Below, piece after piece: positions 7,250 to 13,550 of a stretch of DNA of 64,000 bases. The stretch is taken from positions 62,001 to 126,000 of the forward strand of contig NZ_JADIKM010000005.1 of NCBI RefSeq assembly GCF_044904665.1, written 5' to 3'. Both the position numbers and the translations under genes were made by a program. Each line of letters begins with the position of its first letter. Within the stretch, counting starts at the first letter, position 1. This DNA comes from Dyella_A ginsengisoli. GTDB lineage: Bacteria; Pseudomonadota; Gammaproteobacteria; Xanthomonadales; Rhodanobacteraceae. The notes under the pieces were generated by a model. It was not told the origin of the DNA. It made no database searches and saw only the letters and a program-made list of their open reading frames with translations.

Positions 7250-8005
7250 TCAGAGCGTGGCGCTATGCAGCCGGCGCCTGGCCGTGGCGAACTTGCCGTT
7301 CAGCGTCCGCTCGGCGATCCCCATGACGCCGTGGTGATGGGCGACCAGTGCGCTGACCACAGCCTCCTGCGTCTTGAAGCTGGAGTACGGCGTGCCCGAG
7401 GGCGACTGGCCGAGCATCAGCTCCAGCATGCCCCCGATGATGTTCAGGTAGGTGGCCTCGGCCCGATCGCTGATCGGGCACTGCGCGCAGGCGGGAATCA
7501 CCGTGGACTGCTTGAGCAGCGCGTCGTGCTTGTCCTGCAGCTCGCGAAGTTGGCGCTTGGACTGTTCCAGGGCGGATTTCAGGGCGAGCTGCTCAACCAG
7601 CATGGCTTGCCCAGTCTCCAGCGAGATGAAGGGATGGGCGATGCGCTCGCTGCGGGAGAAGAGAAAGCCTGGTCGCTGTTCGGGGTAGTGCTGGCGCATC
7701 CAGCGCTTCAGATCGACATGGCGGACGGTGAGGTCGGGAGAGTCGATCAGCTCGGTGTCGTGCATCGTGATGCCGTCCCGCCCGAAGGGCAGCTCCCCAT
7801 TGAGGATGCCGTCATAGATGCGTTCGGTGTACAGCCGCAGTTCGCCCCAGCGTGGGCAGTCCAGCGAAAGTGGCAGGTTCCGGGGCGACGAAATCGAGGC
7901 CAGGATCACCTGCTCGTACCGCAGCAGCCCGGCCCAGCGGATGGACGCTTCGATCGGGAGGTAGAACACCTTTGATGTTGGTGCATCATTCTTGTTCTCG
8001 TACAT
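7250..8005 (-). CDS. ICE-end protein of unknown function
   Basis: 251 aa, not recognised with certainty. The N-terminal half is a compact soluble domain ('FYLPIEASIRWAGL', 'LPLSLDCPRWGELRLYTERI'). The middle (about residues 140-165) is a predicted coiled coil ('SALEQSKRQLRELQDKHDALLKQ'). A C-A-Q-C-P motif follows near residue 175. The C-terminal part ends with a basic tail. The start ATG 8005 has AAGGAG about 8 nt upstream. It is the last gene before attR and stands upstream of alpA on the same strand. Position suggests an accessory role in excision or maintenance, which is inference only. Confidence 0.7.
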   Translation of the reverse strand: MYENKNDAPTSKVFYLPIEASIRWAGLLRYEQVILASISSPRNLPLSLDCPRWGELRLYTERIYDGILNGELPFGRDGITMHDTELIDSPDLTVRHVDLKRWMRQHYPEQRPGFLFSRSERIAHPFISLETGQAMLVEQLALKSALEQSKRQLRELQDKHDALLKQSTVIPACAQCPISDRAEATYLNIIGGMLELMLGQSPSGTPYSSFKTQEAVVSALVAHHHGVMGIAERTLNGKFATARRRLHSATL

Positions 8006-8034
8006 GCTCGGTCTCCTTCCAGGAGAAGAACTAC

Positions 8035-8193
8035 ATGGCCGACTCCTTTGCCGCCGACATCATGGTCGGCCTGTTACCTGTGCAGGAAACGAGTCCCGAG
8101 GCTCGCTTCGTCATGGGGCTTGAGTACTTCTCACCAGTTCGCGCCGCTGGTAGCCGTCGTATGCTCGGTGTGCAAAAATCCATTGATCGCTAG
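8035..8193 (+). CDS. possible small ORF divergent from the ICE-end gene
   Basis: 52 codons, starting ATG 30 nt away from and divergent to the preceding gene's start. AGGAG lies 10 nt upstream, but this forms part of an imperfect palindrome (CTCCTTCCAGGAG) that also supplies the opposite gene's ribosome site, so the match may be coincidental. The product has no recognisable domain or membrane segment. It is the only candidate coding region between the last ICE gene and attR. Confidence 0.3.
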   Translation: MADSFAADIMVGLLPVQETSPEARFVMGLEYFSPVRAAGSRRMLGVQKSIDR

Positions 8194-8616
8194 AAGGTCA
8201 ATCGCCGGAAGGTGGGTTCGACAGCGACGCGCACGCTATCAGGGTCGTAAGAAATTGCGGCCCCTGCAAAACCCACTAGGTATGACTAGATATGCCAGCG
8301 GTTTCACGAGGTGCGAGGGGGCGGCAGTGGCCGCCGAACGTCCGGCCGGACGTAGTAAACCCGCGCCTGTGATGCTTGTTTCCGCATCCTGATATATCGA
8401 CAAAGGCAACGTGCGGTGCGTGCCGCTCCTTGACAGCATCCGAACTAGGTCAGCACCGGAACATCGGCCTAGCCCTCATCGCCGTGGGATGCGGAAGCAG
8501 AGAGTGAGAGGTAGGAGGCCAGTTCGAGACCACCGCCGCCGACGTAGCGCCGAGTGTGGGTCGGGTGTGCTGCGTGCAGGTCTATAGAGGTCAGTGGAAT
8601 TCTTTGGAAGATCTTG
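8194..8616. other. non-coding terminal segment of the ICE
   Basis: About 420 bp with no supported gene. Base composition is more AT-rich in places than the flanking genes. The segment leads into the outward promoter at 8617-8645 and attR, which fits an element end. Confidence 0.5.
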
Positions 8617-8645
8617 TTGGCGAGGATGAAAAATTAGGCTACAAT
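8617..8645 (+). promoter_or_regulatory. outward-facing sigma-70 promoter at ICE end (Pcirc-like)
   Basis: TTGGCG (8617-8622), a 17-nt spacer and TACAAT (8640-8645) form the best sigma-70 match I saw near the element end. Transcription would run right, through attR. In ICEclc a promoter at the equivalent end (Pcirc) drives the integrase gene once the element is circular. The same layout here suggests the same role, but the integrase is outside the window. Confidence 0.6.
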
Positions 8646-8650
8646 TTAGG

Positions 8651-8676
8651 TCTTCGCTGGCCACCTCGGCGAAGAA
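8651..8676 (+). other. hairpin in the leader of the outward transcript
   Basis: TCTTCGC near 8651 is complementary to GCGAAGA ending near 8674, with an 11-nt loop. It begins a few bases after the expected transcription start of the promoter at 8617-8645. It could protect the 5' end of the transcript or be a recombination-related structure. Confidence 0.4.
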
Positions 8677-8712
8677 AGGGTTTGGGAAACAACGACTTAT
8701 GCGCCTAGTGCA

Positions 8713-8731
8713 AGTCTCGTTTCCCGCTCCA
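8713..8731 (+). mobile_element. attR of the ICE (tRNA-Gly 3' end copy)
   Basis: The 19 bases from 8713 to 8731 are identical to 8938-8956, the 3' end of the intact tRNA-Gly including CCA. Upstream of 8713 the sequence no longer matches a tRNA, so this is a tRNA remnant at the end of the element. Downstream comes a hairpin and then a complete tRNA-Gly gene. The integration target was therefore probably an upstream tandem copy of tRNA-Gly, now left of the window. Confidence 0.85.
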
Positions 8732-8736
8732 GATTC

Positions 8737-8775
8737 AACGCAAAAGCCCTGGCCCAGTGCCGGGGCTTTTGCGTT
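8737..8775 (+). terminator. hairpin after the attR tRNA remnant
   Basis: A 13-bp perfect stem (AACGCAAAAGCCC / GGGCTTTTGCGTT) with a 13-nt loop, starting 6 nt after the CCA end. It looks like the native intrinsic terminator of the first tRNA-Gly gene, retained downstream of the integrated element. Confidence 0.75.
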
Positions 8776-8861
8776 TCAGGATGGCGCCGCGCTGGCCCGC
8801 AGATGCCGTGCGAGGCGGGGCGATTCAGTGATCTGCCTCTTCCCATCCGGCGTCCTTCTGC

Positions 8862-8867
8862 TATCAT
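8862..8867 (+). promoter_or_regulatory. -10 element of the tRNA-Gly/Cys/Leu cluster
   Basis: TATCAT preceded by TGC (extended -10 form), 13 nt before the first base of tRNA-Gly and followed by a G/C-rich discriminator. The matching -35 region is weak. This suits a stable-RNA promoter. Confidence 0.45.
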
Positions 8868-8880
8868 TTCGGGCTCAGAC

Positions 8881-8956
<76 letters not shown>

Positions 8957-9003
8957 TCTTTGGCGAAACCTCGGATCACCGGGGTTTTGTTTTTTTCAGC
9001 GAT

Positions 9004-9077
9004 GGCCTGGTGGCAGAGTGGTCATGCAGCGGACTGCAAATCCGCGTACGCCGGTTCGATTCCGACCCAGGCCTCCA
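9004..9077 (+). tRNA. tRNA-Cys (GCA)
   Basis: 74 nt including CCA. The acceptor stem is GGCCTGG/CCAGGCC and the anticodon GCA is at 9036-9038. It lies 47 nt after tRNA-Gly. The Gly-Cys-Leu order matches the glyW-cysT-leuZ cluster of enterobacteria. Confidence 0.96.
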
Positions 9078-9103
9078 TCGTGTTCCGGAGCACCCCGTGT
9101 TCC

Positions 9104-9134
9104 GTTTGAAGCCCGCGCAAGCGGGCTTTTTTGT
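9104..9134 (+). terminator. short hairpin with T-run after tRNA-Cys
   Basis: AGCCCGC-GCAA-GCGGGCT followed by TTTTTTG forms an intrinsic-terminator-like structure between tRNA-Cys and tRNA-Leu. tRNA-Leu may therefore use read-through or its own promoter. Confidence 0.65.
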
Positions 9135-9220
9135 GTCCGAGGTGCGTGTGAACGTGCGGCTGGGCCACCTGCCGCGCGTGCTAGCATCGCGGCGCCGCGG
9201 AGGCTCGCCCCGCGTGTTCG

Positions 9221-9304
9221 GCCCGGGTGGCGAAACTGGTAGACGCAAGGGACTTAAAATCCCTCACCCTCGCGGGTATGCGGGTTCGATCCCCGCCCCG
9301 GGCA
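9221..9304 (+). tRNA. tRNA-Leu (UAA)
   Basis: 84 nt ending at discriminator A; CCA is not encoded (TTCC follows). The acceptor stem is GCCCGGG/CCCGGGC, the anticodon loop CTTAAAA sits between AGGGA and TCCCT, and the anticodon TAA is at 9255-9257. A class II variable arm is present. Confidence 0.95.
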
Positions 9305-9351
9305 TTCCTTCCATTCAGATCGCGGCCATCGTGGGGGCCGCACAGCCGCGA

Positions 9352-9957
9352 TCACGGCTGCCCGGGTGCTTTCTCCGGAGCCGCAGTGCCCAGCGCCTTC
9401 CACCCGTCAGGGCCGAGCTTGCGCAGGGTGTCGATGTTGCGGCGGTAGATCTCGTCCGGGTCGCTCATCGCCTCGGCAGCCCGCTCCACGCTGGCTTCCC
9501 GCAGCAGGTGCAGGGTCGGGAAGGGCGAGCGGTTGGTCGCGTTCTCCACGTCGTCCGGTGCGGTGTCGGCGAACTGGTAGTGCGGATGGAAGCTGGCCAC
9601 CTGCAGCACGCCGTCGAGTTTGAGCGTCTCCACCGCGGCATCGGCCACGTCGAGGAAGTCGTTGTAGTCGAGGAAGTCACCCAGCACGTGCGGGTGGATC
9701 AGCAACGTGGTCTCGCACTCGGCGGCATCGGCCGCGGCGAGGCTCTGCAGTTCGCCGGCGAGGTCGTCGAGCAACGCGTCGGTGTCGCGCGCGTGGCTCA
9801 CCGCGTAGCGGATGCGGCCCTGGATGAACGGCGCCCGCGCGAACGGGCACAGGTTGAGCCCCACCACCGCACGCTCCACCCAGCGACGGGTCGCTTCGAC
9901 ATAGGGAACATCCTCCGGCGTCAGGCCGGCGGTGATGAGGGAAGGCACGTCGGACAT
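9352..9957 (-). CDS. DUF1415 domain protein
   Basis: 201 aa. The motif V-E-R-A-V-V-G-L-N-L-C-P-F-A-R-A near residues 27-42 is the signature of the DUF1415 family. The family has no established biochemical role; members are single-domain soluble proteins common in gamma- and beta-proteobacteria. No signal peptide is seen. It converges on the tRNA cluster and is separated by 61 nt from the upstream small gene. Confidence 0.88.
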   Translation of the reverse strand: MSDVPSLITAGLTPEDVPYVEATRRWVERAVVGLNLCPFARAPFIQGRIRYAVSHARDTDALLDDLAGELQSLAAADAAECETTLLIHPHVLGDFLDYNDFLDVADAAVETLKLDGVLQVASFHPHYQFADTAPDDVENATNRSPFPTLHLLREASVERAAEAMSDPDEIYRRNIDTLRKLGPDGWKALGTAAPEKAPGQP

Positions 9958-10018
9958 GGCGGGTTCCTCGCAGCGAGGCGGCGACTATAGCGGTCCGGAT
10001 CCTGCGCGCGCATGCCGA

Positions 10019-10306
10019 TCAGAACTCCACGATCTCGACCGGCCCGGCATGCTCTCCCGTGAGGACCTCGGCAAACGCCGCTGCTTCGGCCAGCGATTCG
10101 CCGGGATGCGAGCTGGTGAGCACGAATCTGGCACGGCCGCCATCGCCGATGGCTACATCGTCGGCCACGTCCTCCAGTCGCTCTGCATCGCGTCCGACGA
10201 TGCCGATGAAGGTGACGCCATGGTCCAGCCACGCGGCAACGCGGGAAGCGAATTCGGGGTGATATCCGCGCAGGGAATGCACGACGATCTTGCGGGACTG
10301 GGTCAT
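10019..10306 (-). CDS. conserved-looking hypothetical protein
   Basis: 95 aa and not recognised. It has alternating beta-alpha character: 'KIVVHSLRGYHPEF' then 'GVTFIGIVGRDAERLEDVADDVAIGDG'. The latter could be a small Rossmann-like or DUF-type ligand-binding fold. ATG 10306 is preferred to the upstream alternative because the protein pattern begins there. It is divergent from selO, whose start is 106 bp away, so the interval should hold promoters for both. Confidence 0.65.
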   Translation of the reverse strand: MTQSRKIVVHSLRGYHPEFASRVAAWLDHGVTFIGIVGRDAERLEDVADDVAIGDGGRARFVLTSSHPGESLAEAAAFAEVLTGEHAGPVEIVEF

Positions 10307-10411
10307 GGCTTCTGGAGCGTTGTAACGTCGAGCTTGGTTATAAGCCAGCCGATCCCAGTGCGCCACGATGGACGCTTGCATGTGGCCGCGGTCGCCTCAA
10401 CCATCCCCTGC

Positions 10412-11974
10412 ATGACCGAGCTGCATTTCGACAACGCCTTCCTCCGCGAGCTGCCTGGCGATCCCGAGACGGGGTCGCGGATGCGGCAGGTGGATGGCGC
10501 GCTGTATTCGCGCGTGGATCCGACCCCGGTGACGGCTCCGCGTCTGCTCGCGCATTCGGCCGAGATGGCGCAGGCGGTGGGGTTCAGCGAGGCGGACGTG
10601 GCCCAGCCGTGGTTTGCCGAGGTGTTCGGCGGCAACCGCCTGCTCGACGGCATGCAGCCATTGGCCAGCAACTACGGCGGGCACCAGTTCGGCAACTGGG
10701 CCGGGCAGCTGGGCGACGGCCGGGCGATCTCGCTGGGCGAAGTGGTGACGGCGTGCGGCGATCGCTGGGAGCTGCAGCTCAAGGGGGCCGGGCCTACGCC
10801 GTATTCGCGCACGGCCGACGGCCGCGCGGTGCTGCGCTCGTCGATCCGCGAATTCCTGTGCAGCGAAGCGATGCACCACCTGGGCGTGCCGACCACGCGC
10901 GCGCTGAGCCTGGTGGGCACCGGCGAGTCGGTGCTGCGCGACATGCTCTACGACGGGCACCCGGCGTACGAGCCGGGCGCGGTGGTGTGCCGGGTGGCAC
11001 CGTCGTTCCTTCGCTTCGGCCATTTCGAGCTGCCGTTTGCGCGTGGCGATCACGCCCTGCTGCGCCAGCTGGTGGAGTTCACCATTCGCCGCGATTTTCC
11101 GCACCTGCACGGCGAGGGCGAGGCGCTCTACGCCGCATGGTTCGGCGAAGTGTGCGAGCGCACGGCCCACACCATCGCGCACTGGATGCGGGTAGGTTTC
11201 GTGCACGGCGTGATGAACACCGACAACCTGTCGATCCTCGGCCTCACCATCGACTACGGCCCGTACGGCTGGATCGACAACTACGACCCGGAGTGGACGC
11301 CCAACACCACCGACGCCGGCCGGCGCCGTTACCGTTTCGGCCAGCAGATGCAGGTGGCGTGGTGGAACCTGTCGCGGCTGGCCTCGGCGATCTCGCCGCT
11401 GTTCGCCAGCGTCGAGCCGCTGCAGGCCGGGCTGGACTGGTACGCCAGTACCTATGCCACGATCGAACGGCGCCACGCGGCGGACAAGCTGGGGCTGGCC
11501 GAGTCACGCACCGAGGACGATGCCCTGCATGCACAGCTGCGCGGCCTGATGGCGCAGGCGCAGATCGACATGACGCTGTTCTATCGTGCGCTGCTGGATT
11601 TCGACCCGGCACAACCCGGGCCGACGCCGGCGATGGAGGACGCGTTCTACGACGCCGACCTGCGCCGGCAGCACGACGCCGCGCTGCGCGACTGGCTGGC
11701 CCGCTACACGCAGCGGCTGGCGCAGGATCCGCAGACCCGCGAGCAGCAGCGCGATCGGATGCGGCAGGTCAATCCGCGCTACGTGCTGCGCAACTACCTC
11801 GCGCAGGAGGCGATCGATCAGGCCACGGCCGGCGACCTCTCCGGCGTGCACACCCTGCTCGAGGTGATGCGACGGCCGTACGACGACCAGCCCGGTCGCG
11901 AGCACTATGCGCAGAAGCGGCCGGACTGGGCGCGCGAAAAGGCCGGTTGTTCGATGCTGTCGTGCAGTTCGTGA
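10412..11974 (+). CDS. selO: SelO, protein adenylyltransferase (YdiU family)
   Basis: 520 aa, the normal length of bacterial SelO. The pseudokinase-like fold is marked by 'SNYGGHQFGNWAGQLGDGRA' early, 'LQLKGAGPTPYSR' (the nucleotide-binding lysine) and 'GFVHGVMNTDNLSI' plus 'DYGPYGWIDNYDP' for the metal-binding N and D residues. SelO transfers AMP to Ser/Thr/Tyr of target proteins in redox stress. The C-terminus ends CSMLSCSS; the penultimate cysteine is the position occupied by selenocysteine in eukaryotic homologues. ATG 10412 begins the family alignment; the frame is open further upstream. Confidence 0.95.
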   Translation: MTELHFDNAFLRELPGDPETGSRMRQVDGALYSRVDPTPVTAPRLLAHSAEMAQAVGFSEADVAQPWFAEVFGGNRLLDGMQPLASNYGGHQFGNWAGQLGDGRAISLGEVVTACGDRWELQLKGAGPTPYSRTADGRAVLRSSIREFLCSEAMHHLGVPTTRALSLVGTGESVLRDMLYDGHPAYEPGAVVCRVAPSFLRFGHFELPFARGDHALLRQLVEFTIRRDFPHLHGEGEALYAAWFGEVCERTAHTIAHWMRVGFVHGVMNTDNLSILGLTIDYGPYGWIDNYDPEWTPNTTDAGRRRYRFGQQMQVAWWNLSRLASAISPLFASVEPLQAGLDWYASTYATIERRHAADKLGLAESRTEDDALHAQLRGLMAQAQIDMTLFYRALLDFDPAQPGPTPAMEDAFYDADLRRQHDAALRDWLARYTQRLAQDPQTREQQRDRMRQVNPRYVLRNYLAQEAIDQATAGDLSGVHTLLEVMRRPYDDQPGREHYAQKRPDWAREKAGCSMLSCSS

Positions 11975-12014
11975 GCTATCGCGCGGGGCGTGCTCGCGAA
12001 TGAGGCGCTGACGC

Positions 12015-12452
12015 TCAGCGCAGCGCCTGCGCCACGAACTGGCGCAGCTGGCTGGCATTGAGCGCGCCGGACTGGCGCGCGATCTCGCGCCCCTCGCGCA
12101 GCAGTACCAGGGTGGGAATGGAGCGGATCGCGAAGCGCTGCGCCACCGCCTGCTGTGCGTCGGTGTCCACCTTGGCCAGGCGCACCCGTGGCTCCAGCTC
12201 TTTCGCGGCCGCGGTGAATACCGGTGCGAAGCCGATGCACGGCCCGCACCAGGTGGCCCAGAAATCCACCAGCACCGGCAGGTCGCCGCGGCCGGCAATG
12301 GCGTCGAAGTTGGCGGTGGTCAGTTCCACCGGATGGCCGGCGAACAGCGGCTGGTGGCAGCGCCCGCAGCTGGGCTGCTGGGCGATGCGTTCGGCGGGTA
12401 CGCGGTTGAGGGCGCTGCAATGCGGGCAGGGAACGGCGAGGGGCGAGGTCAT
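12015..12452 (-). CDS. trxC: thioredoxin 2 with N-terminal zinc ribbon
   Basis: 145 aa. The N-terminal zinc ribbon has cysteine pairs C9-x-x-C12 and C29-x-x-C32. The thioredoxin fold carries the active site W-C-G-P-C at residues 68-72. TrxC reduces disulfides in the cytosol and is often linked to oxidative stress. ATG 12452 starts exactly at the family N-terminus. It converges with selO (40 nt between stops) and there is no strong terminator between them. Confidence 0.95.
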   Translation of the reverse strand: MTSPLAVPCPHCSALNRVPAERIAQQPSCGRCHQPLFAGHPVELTTANFDAIAGRGDLPVLVDFWATWCGPCIGFAPVFTAAAKELEPRVRLAKVDTDAQQAVAQRFAIRSIPTLVLLREGREIARQSGALNASQLRQFVAQALR

Positions 12453-12614
12453 GGCGCGATCCGGAGACGGGAATGCTCCCCAAGATGATGGCCGGCGCGC
12501 CGGGAACAAGCCCCTGGCAATTTTCCCGTCGTCAGCTGCCTGAACGGGTGGCCGTCCGCTCGGTGCATCGCGGCCAGCGCAATCGATCGCGTACGGGTCG
12601 GTTCATGGATCGCG

Positions 12615-13550
12615 CTATTTCCGGTTGCGCGCGATCCAGTTCCGGTAGGTCCGGTAATGGTGAATCGCAAAGCCGGCGAAAGACGGATGGTCGTGCAGTG
12701 CCAGCTCCACCGTCCGCAATGCCTGTTCGAACACGTTCGGCCCTGCCTTGTCGAAGGTGACCTTCTCGAGCTCGTTGGGCGAGACCTCGAGGCCGATCAC
12801 CACCTTCTTGCCGATCCGGTCGGCATAGGCGATCTCGCTGGCGGCGAGCGAGAGGATGCTGTCGCTGCCCGCGGCCTTGTGGCGGTAGTCCATCAGGGCG
12901 ACGTAATCGAACAGCGCGATGACGTGCTCGCTCACCGGACGCTTGACGCCTTTCCATTCCAGCTCGATGCCGTCCAGCCAGAACGGGATGGCCGGCCCCA
13001 CGGCCAGGGTGGCGTGGTATTCGCGCTTGATCGCCATCAGCGCGTCGCCCATGTCCAGGAACCCGGCGAGCAGGCGCTGGCGGGTGTCGTCGTTCCATTC
13101 GTCGAGGATGTGCGGCTCGATGTCCAGGTTGGCGCCGTCGAAGCGCGCGGTTGCCGGCGCGGCGGCGTTGTACTGCACCACCCGGCGGAACATGTCCTCG
13201 GCCTGCTTGCGATAGGCGGGCAGCACGTATTGCTCGGTGTGCAGGTAGCTCGAACCCAGCAACGCATACACCTTCATGTGCTGCCGATGCAGGCGCTTGA
13301 TGAAGGCGCGGTACAACTCCGGATGCTCGACGATCAGGTTGTGGCCCTGGTACGCATCGGCGTAGAGGTACACGGTGTCGATGTGCTGCCACTGCAGATA
13401 GATCACCGCTTCCCGCGCGACGGCCGGATCCTTGACCATGGCGTAGGACTCGGCTTCCCAGGTCCATACGGCGCGGCTGATCCCGGCCATCGCGCTGATC
13501 GGCAGCGCGCACAGCAGCACGATCAGGCACCAACGGGACGTGCGACTCAC
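12615..13550 (-). CDS. secreted GH18-like TIM-barrel hydrolase of the polysaccharide operon
   Basis: 311 aa, starting at GTG 13550, which overlaps the upstream stop (GTGA). The first 22 residues are a signal peptide (hydrophobic core W-C-L-I-V-L-L-C-A-L ending AMA). The rest has TIM-barrel strand patterns ('DTVYLYADAYQ', 'KVYALLGSS'). The active-site strand reads D138-G-A-N141-L-D143-I-E145, which matches the GH18 D-x-x-D-x-D-x-E signature with Asn at the second Asp position; the acid Glu and its partner Asp are kept. It probably cleaves or trims the operon's polymer in the periplasm, as PgaB's hydrolase domain does for PNAG. Substrate unknown. Confidence 0.75.
   Translation of the reverse strand: MSRTSRWCLIVLLCALPISAMAGISRAVWTWEAESYAMVKDPAVAREAVIYLQWQHIDTVYLYADAYQGHNLIVEHPELYRAFIKRLHRQHMKVYALLGSSYLHTEQYVLPAYRKQAEDMFRRVVQYNAAAPATARFDGANLDIEPHILDEWNDDTRQRLLAGFLDMGDALMAIKREYHATLAVGPAIPFWLDGIELEWKGVKRPVSEHVIALFDYVALMDYRHKAAGSDSILSLAASEIAYADRIGKKVVIGLEVSPNELEKVTFDKAGPNVFEQALRTVELALHDHPSFAGFAIHHYRTYRNWIARNRK

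Noticed and set aside
1..8731. Insertion sequence or transposase in the ICE end
   Set aside because: No DDE or HUH transposase frame is present in this part of the element.
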